Assembly (NCBI GenBank): GCA_002071085.1
Contig: MWEM01000027.1
Coordinates: 1 to 34,601, forward strand
From: Thermotogota bacterium ADurb.Bin062
GTDB lineage: Bacteria > Thermotogota > Thermotogae > MWEM01
Length of the DNA stretch: 34,601 nt
Reading direction: 5' to 3'
Shown here: positions 8,922 through 16,229 of the stretch, in pieces
Numbering within the stretch: position 1 is the first letter of the stretch
Layout: the number at the start of each line of letters is the position of its first letter
Notes under the pieces: model-generated
Told to the model about the DNA's origin: nothing
The model's input: only the letters and a program-made list of their open reading frames with translations
Database searches by the model: none
Program-made: the position numbers and the translations under genes

Positions 8922-9635
8922 CCCCTCGTATCTCACAACAACGCGGTTTTTTGGGAACTCCAAAAAGAGAAAGAACGGTTCGCACGGAGGACATAGAGGG
9001 CACGGAGAACACGGAGGGCTCGAAGAGAAAAAGCAGGGTTCGCACGGAGGGCACAGAGAACACGGAGGAGTGCCTTCTGGGAACGCCAACTTTTTAAGTT
9101 GGCATGGTATACAGGCCGAAAAAAGATAAAGGACGGGTTCGCACAGAGGGCACGGAGGAGTGCAAAAAACTTAAGAACCTGCCGGACTAAAGTCCGGCGT
9201 TCCCAGGGTGATTCCAAAGTAGACACGCCAAACTGAAGTTTGGCGTTCTCAAGCGTGTATCGCGGGGTCCCGCTGGTTACCCCGCGATAACCCCACACGG
9301 GCATCGCGGCGTAAGCACTTTTTCTTTTCGCGACGGCGCGATACGCATTTGTATAAGTCTTGAAAAACAGGGTTCGCACAGAGGGCACAGAGAGCACGGA
9401 GAGAACGGGCATCGCGGCGTAAGCGCTTTTTCTTTTTGCGACGGCGCGATACGCTTTTGTACTGGTGTATCGAGGGGCTTAGTTAGTATCGCGGGGTCCC
9501 GTTGGTTACCCCGCGATAACCCACACGATCATTGAGACTTTTTGGACTTCCGAAGTCAGCCCGCTGGTTACCCCACGAAGACCCACGAAATCCAGCGTTC
9601 CCGGTAGTTCCCAGGCGCTCCGGAGGCGTTCTATG
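8922..9635. repeat. Intergenic repeat cluster R1
   Basis: This gene-free stretch is a mosaic of three repeat types. Type A is a low-complexity CACAGAG/CACGGAG array (about 8978-9068, 9141-9163 and 9371-9403). Type B is a short perfect hairpin: GCCAACTTTTTAAGTTGGC at 9085-9103, GCCGGACTAAAGTCCGGC at 9181-9198 and GCCAAACTGAAGTTTGGC at 9227-9244. Type C/D is the ATCGCGG(G/C)GT hairpin: perfect 10-bp arms at 9259-9288 and 9488-9517, imperfect arms at about 9303-9342 and 9409-9453. The frames open here encode only His-Arg-Gly-Glu repeats made by type A DNA and are not credible genes. Confidence 0.9.
9079..9204. repeat. Composite hairpin element, copy 1 (BIME-like)
   Basis: The 126-bp unit begins GGGAACGCC, which leads into hairpin 9085-9103, and ends with hairpin 9181-9198 leading into GGCGTTCCC. 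The two ends are therefore inverted copies of one signal. The interior contains GGCCGAAAAAAGATAAAGG followed by a type A CACAGAG tract. The same arrangement occurs at 11515, 32669 and 32916. Confidence 0.8.
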
Positions 9636-9642
9636 CTATAAT
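9634..9642 (+). promoter_or_regulatory. Extended -10 promoter for the ATPase-nuclease gene
   Basis: TGCTATAAT is a perfect extended -10 (TGnTATAAT), 33 bases before the ATG at 9676. No good -35 hexamer is visible at the expected distance, which is acceptable for extended -10 promoters. The same TATGCTATAATC string occurs before the gene at 30620. Confidence 0.65.
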
Positions 9643-9675
9643 CTTAATCAAACACAAACAAAGCGGGTGAATGCG

Positions 9676-11343
9676 ATGTTCAAGATGCCGGAAACGATAA
9701 CTTACGCCTTGCCGGAGCTAATCGGAAATACTGACCTCTTCGTTGGGAGGAAAAAGGAGTTCGATTACTTTCTTGGAGAATGGTACGATCGCCTGATAGG
9801 TAACATCGCTAGAAGTCAAGCGATCGTCGCTAGGCGGAAGAAAGGAAAAACGGCGTTTCTGCAGCGTTTGTTCAATATTCTATGGAGCTGTTCGGGAAGC
9901 AAGGTGATTCCCTTCTACTATGCGATACAAGAAGAACAGATCACGCGCGCCAGCTTCGCGAAAGAATTCTTCTCGACGTTCGCAAGCCACTATCTTTCAT
10001 ACCTTACACGGAACAAAGACCGGGTCATAACCCCTTTAAACTACGTAGCATTAAAAGAACACATCGCCCCGTATCCAGAACTACATATGAGATGCAAGTC
10101 CATAGACGAATTTGAAAGAACGGGCAATTGGAATTTGATGTGGAAAGTTGCGAGCCGCGCTCCTTCTGAGATTGCTGCGTCTAAAGGTATAAAAATCGTC
10201 CAAATCATAGACGAATTCCAAAACATCAACGCTTTTATCCTTGATGAGCGGGGGAATACGATTGATTCGCTGAGCGGGACGTACTTGGAACTTGCTGAGA
10301 AGCGAGAGGCGCCGCTCATCATTTCGGGGAGCGAAGTCCACGGGTTGTTGGAGATCGTACGAAGACTCACAGCTCGGTTTGAGGAGAACGTCTTGGAGAA
10401 CCTCCCTGAAGAGGAGGCGAAAGAAGCGATTTGGAAGTACGCGGAGGTCTTTCGGACAAAGATAAACGATATCGGAGTGGGCAAGCTTTGGAACCTCACA
10501 CGTGGAGACCCTTTGTATATCTATGCGCTTTTCTCGTCAAAACACAACACCAAAAAAGACTACGTTCAAGAGGACAACATCATCGAAGTGTACACGCAAG
10601 AGATCACGAGCGGATTGATTTTCAAGACCTGGGGCGAATACATCGCAAAAATCTTCGTGGAAGTGAACAAAAGAAACGCGAAGAGGCTCTTGCTGTACCT
10701 GTTTCAGGCTGGCGAAGAACGCTCTCGAGCTCAGATAATCAAAGACCTCAAACTAGATATAACCGACTCCGAACTGGAAACGAAACTGCAAAAGTTAATC
10801 AAAGCGGACTTGATCTCATCGGGGAGCACCGCATTCAGATATGCTATCGCGAAGGATAAAACCTATGAGCTGGTATTTAGGAGATTGTACCAGGATGAAA
10901 TCGATAACTTCATCCCAGACATCCGCAAAGAGGTCCGCCAGGAGATGGGGAGGACGAGTTACGAGAAGGGGAAGTTCAGAGAATACCTCGTACGGGAGCG
11001 GATCAAGAGGCCGTTCAACCTGAAAGACCTCGCGGAAAACGGGATAGACCTCACCATTAAACCGAAAACGATCTTAGAGCGAGAAACGGTCAAAATCGGG
11101 TTACGGAACCGAGAGATCGATCTAATCGTGAAAGGCAACATCGAGTTGTGGATCGACGTGAAAGACACGAAAGGGAAGTATGGGAAACGCGAAGCGGACC
11201 GCTGGATAGAGATCAAGCAGGCAATTACCGAAAAAAATCCGAAAACCCTATTCGCGACGTTCTCCCAAAACGGGTACACTTCTTCCGCGAAAAGGCTCCT
11301 CGTATCGAACGGAGTGTATGTGCTTAAGGGGGAAGAAGGGTAA
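9676..11343 (+). CDS. AAA-type ATPase with C-terminal PD-(D/E)XK nuclease-like domain
   Basis: The 555-residue protein starts FKMPETITYALPELIGNTDL, then FVGRKKEFDYF, as in the archaeal-type ATPase/STAND-like family. The Walker A motif is atypical (ARRKKGKTA, residues 52-60, lacking the first Gly) and Walker B is IVQIIDEF (Asp179-Glu180). A winged-helix region near residues 340-400 follows. The C-terminal part has EIDLIV...IELWIDVKDTKGKY, where Asp482, Asp494 and Lys496 fit a PD-(D/E)XK nuclease core. ATP-gated DNA binding or cleavage is inferred. The ATG at 9676 was preferred over an upstream in-frame ATG because it gives the family-like N terminus and follows the promoter. The gene stands alone, flanked on both sides by repeat clusters, with no toxin-antitoxin or defence partner beside it. 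A role in defence, repeat maintenance or another process cannot be decided from sequence. Confidence 0.75.
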   Translation: MFKMPETITYALPELIGNTDLFVGRKKEFDYFLGEWYDRLIGNIARSQAIVARRKKGKTAFLQRLFNILWSCSGSKVIPFYYAIQEEQITRASFAKEFFSTFASHYLSYLTRNKDRVITPLNYVALKEHIAPYPELHMRCKSIDEFERTGNWNLMWKVASRAPSEIAASKGIKIVQIIDEFQNINAFILDERGNTIDSLSGTYLELAEKREAPLIISGSEVHGLLEIVRRLTARFEENVLENLPEEEAKEAIWKYAEVFRTKINDIGVGKLWNLTRGDPLYIYALFSSKHNTKKDYVQEDNIIEVYTQEITSGLIFKTWGEYIAKIFVEVNKRNAKRLLLYLFQAGEERSRAQIIKDLKLDITDSELETKLQKLIKADLISSGSTAFRYAIAKDKTYELVFRRLYQDEIDNFIPDIRKEVRQEMGRTSYEKGKFREYLVRERIKRPFNLKDLAENGIDLTIKPKTILERETVKIGLRNREIDLIVKGNIELWIDVKDTKGKYGKREADRWIEIKQAITEKNPKTLFATFSQNGYTSSAKRLLVSNGVYVLKGEEG

Positions 11344-11790
11344 TAATGGGCGCAATTGGAAACGCCTGAGAATGCCGAACTTTTAAGTTGGCGTGTATTG
11401 TAGCCAAAAAAAGATAAAGGATGGTTTCGCACGGAGAGCACAGAGGGCACAGAGAACAGAGAGAAAAGGCTGAAGAAAACTCGTGGGGCCGACTTCCAGT
11501 TGGCCTGTCTCTCTGGGAACGCCAACTTTTAAGTTGGCACGGTATATAGGCCGAAAAAAGATAAAGAATGGTTTCGCACAGAGAACACAGAGGGCACGGA
11601 GAGAGGATGAAAACGTAGAAGACATGCCGCACTAAAGTGCGGCGTTCCCATGGCGTTCTCAGGTGTTCCTTCGTGGGCGGCATCGCGGGGTCGTAGAAAC
11701 CACTTACCCCGCGATGGCCCACGAAGTTAGGCGCTCCCAGATGATCCCGGGAACTCCGGCGGCTCTTCCGGAAAGCGGCTTATCCTTGAC
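11344..11790. repeat. Intergenic repeat cluster R2
   Basis: No gene is seen here. The cluster holds type B hairpins at 11374-11392 (imperfect), 11521-11538 (GCCAACTTTTAAGTTGGC) and 11626-11643 (GCCGCACTAAAGTGCGGC). A degenerate copy lies near 11491-11508. Two CACAGAG/CACGGAG tracts (about 11429-11461 and 11575-11603) and one ATCGCGGGGT...ACCCCGCGAT hairpin (about 11683-11715) complete it. The remaining unique sequence is short. Confidence 0.85.
11515..11650. repeat. Composite hairpin element, copy 2 (BIME-like)
   Basis: The 136-bp unit has the same architecture as copy 1. GGGAACGCC opens into hairpin 11521-11538; then come GGCCGAAAAAAGATAAAG and a CACAGAG tract, and hairpin 11626-11643 opens into GGCGTTCCC. 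The two hairpins have different stem bases, each perfectly paired. Confidence 0.8.
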
Positions 11791-12678
11791 TTACGTGAGG
11801 TTACCGATATTCTTTAAGTCCTTGAGAGATAGTCCAGTTATCTCCAAGACCTCTGACAAATCCATCCCCTTGTGTATGAGCTTTTTGGCGATTTCGTATT
11901 TCTCTTCCTCTCGGCCTATCTTTAATCCTTTTTGTAATCCTTTTTCTAATCCTTTTTGTAATCCTTTTTCCAATTCGGCTTTCCGAAAGGAAAGTTCGTC
12001 GCGAATCGCTTTCTCGCGCTCTTCCGCTATCGCTCGCTCTTCTCGACTCCGGCTCAGTTCTTCTAACAGGTTGATCGCTTGCCCCACCTCTCCTACCTCC
12101 TTCCCGAGCTCCGTTATCCTTTGGTTTTCAGGGTTACTCAAGAACAATAGCCAACCCTTGAGGTCTTCTCCTAATTTTTGTGGACTCTTCCCAATCTTCT
12201 GCGTCTCGATAAAGTGTATCTCCAGAAAGTCCCCCAGCTTTTCACACGTTTCTGCGTCCCGTATATGATAGACAGAGTGGATCCTGTCGTGCTCGAATTG
12301 ATTGTACCCCAAAACATTCACTGTGATCGTGTTGCATAACTTGCCGTAATCGTCACCTTGCGTCAGCTGGTCCGAATACATTTTTGTCAAATAGTATATC
12401 GTCCTCTGGAGCATATGTTCGTACGGGAGTATCTGTACCTCGATGTTGACGAGTTCCCCGTTGTTCAACGTCGCCTTGATGTCCATTACCGAATACTTGT
12501 CCAGCTTAAACCGTTTTTCATTCGTATGGTCGAGTATGCGTAGGTCGACGATCTTATGCCCTTGGCTTTCGATCCCTAAGGAGTTTAAGAAATGGATCAG
12601 GATCTCTTTGTGTTTTTCATTTCCGAAAATCTTCTTGAAGGTATAGTCGAGCAGTGGATTCAGATACTTTTTCTCCAT
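11791..12678 (-). CDS. Rpn-family recombination-promoting nuclease (PD-(D/E)XK transposase-like)
   Basis: The 295-residue protein begins MEKKYLNPLLDYTFKKIFGN, the standard N terminus of the Rpn/TIGR01784 family, which is related to PD-(D/E)XK nucleases. The probable active site is Asp66 in SVMDIKAT with Glu80 and Gln82 in VNIEVQ. The C terminus has a repetitive charged helix, LEKGLQKGLEKGLQKGLKIG, encoded by near-identical 15-base tandem units at about 11926-11970. The start was fixed by GGAGG lying eight bases before the ATG at 12678; a longer frame upstream runs through repeat DNA and is not credible. In the family, Rpn proteins of E. coli promote RecA-independent recombination in vitro, and defence roles have been proposed. 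The gene is isolated between repeat clusters R2 and R3 and transcribed opposite to the ATPase gene. Confidence 0.88.
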   Translation of the reverse strand: MEKKYLNPLLDYTFKKIFGNEKHKEILIHFLNSLGIESQGHKIVDLRILDHTNEKRFKLDKYSVMDIKATLNNGELVNIEVQILPYEHMLQRTIYYLTKMYSDQLTQGDDYGKLCNTITVNVLGYNQFEHDRIHSVYHIRDAETCEKLGDFLEIHFIETQKIGKSPQKLGEDLKGWLLFLSNPENQRITELGKEVGEVGQAINLLEELSRSREERAIAEEREKAIRDELSFRKAELEKGLQKGLEKGLQKGLKIGREEEKYEIAKKLIHKGMDLSEVLEITGLSLKDLKNIGNLT

Positions 12679-13353
12679 CGGGGAAACCTCCATAGTGACC
12701 GTTTGTGTTAAGCATACCACTTTTTCGGACGTAGTTCTCGTTTCGAGTATTCTTTGATATCCACTAATGGTTTTCTGGGAACGCATGCTTTTTGAGTTGG
12801 CATGTCTTTTTGGAAGGGTAAAGAGTGAGATTGCACGCGGAGTGCACAGACGCCACGGTGAAAACAAGCATCGCGGCGTAAGCGTCCCTTCTTCTCGCGA
12901 CGGCGCGATACGCTTTTCTACATGTCTTGAAAAACAGGGTTCGCACAGAGGGCACAGAGAGCACGGAGGAGTGCGGAAAACTTAAGAACGTGCCGGACTA
13001 AAGTCCGGCGTTCCCAGGGTGTTCTCAGGTGTTCCTGCGTGGGCGCATCGCGGCGTAAGCGACCCTTCTTTTCGCGACGGCGCGATACGCTTTTGAGGGG
13101 GAGAAAGAGCGGATCGCGGGGTCGTAAAAACCACTTACCCCGCGATGATCCTCGAAGTCCGGCGTTCCCAGGGTGTTCTCAGGTGTTCCTGCGTGGGCGC
13201 ATCGCGGCGTAAGCGACCCTTCTTTTCGCGACGGCGCGATACGCTTTTGAGGGGGAGAAAGAGCGGATCGCGGGGTCGTAAAAACCACTTACCCCGCGAT
13301 GATCCACGAAGCCCGGCGCTCCCAGGGCGCTCCGTCGGCGCTAGTCCGCTTCG
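12679..13353. repeat. Intergenic repeat cluster R3
   Basis: The first 90 bases are the leader of the Rpn gene. A degraded GGGAACGC hairpin follows near 12777-12806, then a D-type ATCGCGGCGT hairpin at about 12869-12912, a CACAGAG/CACGGAG tract at 12945-12971 and a perfect B hairpin at 12992-13009. From about 13002 the sequence becomes a tandem duplication (listed separately). No gene is supported; open frames here are repeat-derived. Confidence 0.85.
13002..13309. repeat. Tandem duplication, two 154-bp units
   Basis: GTTCTCAGGTGTTCCTGCGT occurs at 13021 and again at 13175, and the following sequence is nearly identical through one D hairpin (ATCGCGGCGT...) and one C hairpin (ATCGCGGGGT...ACCCCGCGAT). 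The period is 154 bp. The unit junction falls at a half B hairpin followed by GGCGTTCCCAGG, suggesting amplification at these palindromes. Confidence 0.88.
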
Positions 13354-14589
13354 TTAAGGATAGCCGTTCCTCAAGGTTACCGGGCGTTTTTCGCGCCGTG
13401 AGGTTTCGCAGGCGAAGGCGATTTCGTGGCTGTGTAATGATTCTTCCGGCGAGGATAGGCTGTCTTTGTCCGCGTTCCGAAGTCGCTTGATGACGTCGTC
13501 TAACAAACGGTAGTCTCCGCCGGCGTGGTGTCCTTTCTCTTGGGGTATCGTTATCCTTTCCGTTGTTCCACCGTAGCGTCTGATCTCGATCCAGCCCCGT
13601 TCAAAGTTGCCTTTGATGTCCCCGTCAGTGCCCAATATGTCGATCTCGCGGGTTTTTTCCGCCGAAAACGCGGTGAGGTTGAAGACCGCAAGGGTTTCTC
13701 CGAAATCGAGGAGAACGGTCTGGCGGTCGGCCACGTCGTTATCGCATAGGAAGACGCACCTTCCATATGGGCCAGTCTCCAAATATCGCACTTTTTCCTC
13801 GAAGGAAGCTCCTGGCAGTATGTTCCGCGCGATTGGCCAATCTTCGACGAGTTCCAGGTAGATCTTTTTCGCGGAGTATGGGCAGTCTCTCTCGATTCCG
13901 CACGAAAGGCAGCGCTCGCCAGCGCCTTTCGGATGGTTTTGTTTGCGGAAGTAGACGAGCCCACCCTCGGAATAGACACTTCGGCAGGGCTCTCCGATCA
14001 GCCAGTAGAGGATGTCCAAATCGTGAGAGCTCTTCGTGAGGATGATCGGTGCAGTCGTTTGGCTGTTCGCCCAGTTTCCCCGGACGTAGCTGTGCGCCAT
14101 ATGGTAGTACCCGATGCGCTCCGTGAGGTTGATCTGTAGGAGTCTTCCGATTCTCCCCCCGTCCAGAAGCCCTCTGATCTTCGAGAAAAAGGTGGTGTAC
14201 CGTAGCACGTGCGCGACGCTGACCATTCGACCCGTTTCTTTCGCGGCGTCGACGATCTGTCGACACCCCTCCAACGTCGTCGCCATCGGTTTTTCGAGGA
14301 TGATGTCGTACCCCTTCTCCATAGCCAGGAGGGCGGGTTCGGCGTGCAGTCTATCCATCGTGGCGATGATCGCCAAATCCGCGCGCTTTTCGTTAAGGAG
14401 GGGCTTCCAATCGGAAAAGCAGTCTTTATCGGGTAGTTGGTGGTCTTGCTGGAAGCGCTTCCGACGTGTCCCGTCTGGGTCCGCTACCGCGACGATCCGC
14501 AAGGATTCGGGTTTGAGTAACGCGTAGTCTCCGTAGGCGTGGGTTCCTCGGTTTCCCGCGCCCACGAGAACGGCTGTTATTGGTCTCAT
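13354..14589 (-). CDS. Gfo/Idh/MocA-family NAD(P)-dependent oxidoreductase
   Basis: The 411-residue protein has the N-terminal Rossmann fold (AVLVGAGNRG, residues 6-15; acidic end of beta-2 at VAVADPDG) and the family motif EKP (Glu99-Lys100-Pro101). It also has KSSHDLD near residues 186-192, where the catalytic Lys/Asp/His usually lie. An inserted C-x2-C-x5-C cluster (Cys227, Cys230, Cys236) precedes the C-terminal sheet, as in a subset of MocA-like dehydrogenases. It probably oxidises or reduces a sugar, inositol or related polyol; the substrate is unknown. GGGAG lies seven bases before the ATG. It is monocistronic, opposite in strand to the flagellar operon, and isolated between repeat clusters R3 and R4. 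Confidence 0.88.
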   Translation of the reverse strand: MRPITAVLVGAGNRGTHAYGDYALLKPESLRIVAVADPDGTRRKRFQQDHQLPDKDCFSDWKPLLNEKRADLAIIATMDRLHAEPALLAMEKGYDIILEKPMATTLEGCRQIVDAAKETGRMVSVAHVLRYTTFFSKIRGLLDGGRIGRLLQINLTERIGYYHMAHSYVRGNWANSQTTAPIILTKSSHDLDILYWLIGEPCRSVYSEGGLVYFRKQNHPKGAGERCLSCGIERDCPYSAKKIYLELVEDWPIARNILPGASFEEKVRYLETGPYGRCVFLCDNDVADRQTVLLDFGETLAVFNLTAFSAEKTREIDILGTDGDIKGNFERGWIEIRRYGGTTERITIPQEKGHHAGGDYRLLDDVIKRLRNADKDSLSSPEESLHSHEIAFACETSRREKRPVTLRNGYP

Positions 14590-15130
14590 AGGGTCACTCC
14601 CTTCTATTCCTTTCGATGTCTATTGTACACGAAAGGGGGGTGTAAATGCCGTACTGAAGTGGGGGGACTACGGCGTTCCTAGGACGTTCTCAGAAAGGCG
14701 AGTTCTCCAAAGTGCGAAAAAAGATTTCACACGGAGGGCACAGAGAGCACGGAGAAAACATACATCGCGGCGTAAGGGCTCCTTCTTCTCGCGACGGCGC
14801 GATATGCATTTCAAAAAGGGTTCGCACAGGGGGCTCGAAGAGAAAAAGCAGGGTTCGCACAGAGAACACAGAGGGCACGGAGGAGTGAAAAAACTTAAAG
14901 AATATGCCGGACTGAAGTCCGGCGTTCCCAGGGCGATCCTGCCTGGGCGGCATCGCGGCGTAAGCGCCTTTTCTTTTCGCGACGGCGCGATACCGATTTT
15001 TACGGGCTCATAGCGGTGCAAAAAAAAGCAAAGATAGGATCGCGGGGTCCCGCTGGTTACCCCGCGATAACCCACAAAGTTCGGCGTTCCCAGGGTGTTC
15101 CCAGAAGTGCGGGGATTCGGCGGTCGAGAA
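14590..15130. repeat. Intergenic repeat cluster R4
   Basis: After a short leader for the minus-strand oxidoreductase (TACAAT at 14622-14627 on the minus strand may be its -10), the space is filled by repeats. A disrupted B hairpin lies at about 14646-14675, CACAGAG/CACGGAG tracts at about 14730-14756, 14820-14828 and 14855-14883, and a perfect B hairpin (GCCGGACTGAAGTCCGGC) at 14906-14923. D hairpins lie at about 14764-14803 and 14952-14991, and a C hairpin with perfect 10-bp arms at 15039-15068. No gene is seen. Confidence 0.85.
14622..14627 (-). promoter_or_regulatory. Possible -10 of the Gfo/Idh/MocA gene
   Basis: On the minus strand TACAAT lies about 33 bases before the ATG at 14589, in AT-richer sequence than the adjacent repeats. 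No convincing -35 is seen, so this is a weak prediction. Confidence 0.35.
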
Positions 15131-15135
15131 CTTCA

Positions 15136-15144
15136 TGATATAAT
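15136..15144 (+). promoter_or_regulatory. Extended -10 promoter of the flagellar operon
   Basis: TGATATAAT (TGnTATAAT) lies 27 bases before the fliQ ATG and just beyond the last repeat. A convincing -35 is not seen. It is the only strong promoter-like site visible before the long operon that ends with mfd. Confidence 0.6.
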
Positions 15145-15171
15145 ATACAGATAGGCGGTAGGGGGGGTTCG

Positions 15172-15438
15172 ATGACAATAGAGACGTTTTTGGATGTTTT
15201 TATGGAAGGTATCTATGTGATTCTGTACACCATCGCTCCGACCATGCTTCTCAGTTTGGCTATCGGTCTGTTGATCGGTATCTTCCAAGCGGTCACCCAA
15301 ATTAACGATCAGACGATATCGTTCGTTCCGAAGGTGTTGGTCGTCTTCTTGTCCTTAGTCATTTTCGGGGGCTGGATCTTCCAGAAGCTTATGGACTATA
15401 TAGCCGATGTGATGACGTACTATATGAACCTCATATAG
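15172..15438 (+). CDS. fliQ: Flagellar export gate protein FliQ
   Basis: The 88-residue protein has two hydrophobic segments (about residues 12-38 and 52-75) and the conserved core AIGLLIGIFQAVTQINDQTI of FliQ/SpaQ/HrcS. It forms the inner-membrane export gate of the flagellar type III secretion system with FliP and FliR. A purine-rich GGTAGGGGGGG precedes the ATG. fliR follows 11 bases later. fliP, usually the gene before fliQ, is not upstream here; a repeat cluster and an unrelated minus-strand gene take its place. Confidence 0.96.
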   Translation: MTIETFLDVFMEGIYVILYTIAPTMLLSLAIGLLIGIFQAVTQINDQTISFVPKVLVVFLSLVIFGGWIFQKLMDYIADVMTYYMNLI

Positions 15439-15449
15439 AGGATCCGTCG

Positions 15450-16229
15450 GTGGATTTTGACGTACAGCAGTTCGTTTTTCGGTATTTCCTCTCCTGGTCA
15501 GCGATCATCAGCCGTCTCACGGGCTTGATCCTATACTCGCCTTTCTTTGGGGGACACTACTTCCCTCCTTTGATCAAAGTGTTGTTCGTCGTTTTTACCT
15601 CGTACATCCTGATTCCGGCCGTTGGGACCCCGATCCCCCTAACCACACCTGTGGGAGATATCGTCCTCATCGAAATGCTCAATTTTACCTTCGGGTTCGC
15701 CGCGGGGTTGGTCGCTAATATCTTGTTCTGGGCTGTCGATTTCGCCGGAGATATCTACGGGTACCAGCTCGGTTTTTCGGCCGCAACGATATACGATCCG
15801 CAAACTGAGACAGAGAGCGTGATCCTCTCTCAGATGACCTCGATAGGCTTTTTGTTCATGTTTGTCCTGATGAAGGGGCCGCTGATCCTGTTCCAGGTTC
15901 TCGTCGAAAGCTTTCGACTGGTTCCGTTGACGATTATGCGAATGGACGCGAATTTTCCGTTGGAGTTTTCCACGCTGATGGGGAATGTGCTGATTTTCGG
16001 CCTGCAAATCGGGATTCCAATGATCTTTTTTATGATTTTAGTCACTTTCGTCCTCGGCATTATGTCGAAATTACTGCCCCAGCTGAACGTGTTCATCGTG
16101 GGGCTGCCGCTGAAAGTTCTTGTCGGCATGATTATCTTGGTTGGGCTTCTGCCTATCTGGGCAGACGTTGTGGTCCGTTACACGAGGGAGTTAACCGTAT
16201 GGATGAATCAAATCTTCAAATGGTTTTAG
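15450..16229 (+). CDS. fliR: Flagellar export gate protein FliR
   Basis: The 259-residue integral membrane protein has six hydrophobic stretches and FliR-typical GLILYSPFFGG, PLIKVLF and QIGIPMIFFMILVTFVLG. It is the subunit that completes the FliPQR export pore. A GTG start at 15450 was accepted because the family N terminus fits and GAGG lies just upstream. Its last 31 bases overlap flhB, implying coupled translation; in some bacteria FliR and FlhB are fused. Confidence 0.95.
   Translation: MDFDVQQFVFRYFLSWSAIISRLTGLILYSPFFGGHYFPPLIKVLFVVFTSYILIPAVGTPIPLTTPVGDIVLIEMLNFTFGFAAGLVANILFWAVDFAGDIYGYQLGFSAATIYDPQTETESVILSQMTSIGFLFMFVLMKGPLILFQVLVESFRLVPLTIMRMDANFPLEFSTLMGNVLIFGLQIGIPMIFFMILVTFVLGIMSKLLPQLNVFIVGLPLKVLVGMIILVGLLPIWADVVVRYTRELTVWMNQIFKWF

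Noticed and set aside
8289..9089. 266-residue minus-strand ORF over wecB
   Set aside because: Antisense to a clear epimerase gene, and its N terminus is encoded by CACGGAG repeats.
13739..14527. Long ORFs overlapping the Gfo/Idh/MocA gene in other frames
   Set aside because: Arg/Ser-rich translations typical of frame shadows in GC-rich coding DNA.
8922..15171. CRISPR array in the repeat-rich zone
   Set aside because: Repeats are palindromes and low-complexity tracts with irregular spacing and no unique equal-length spacers; no cas gene is present.
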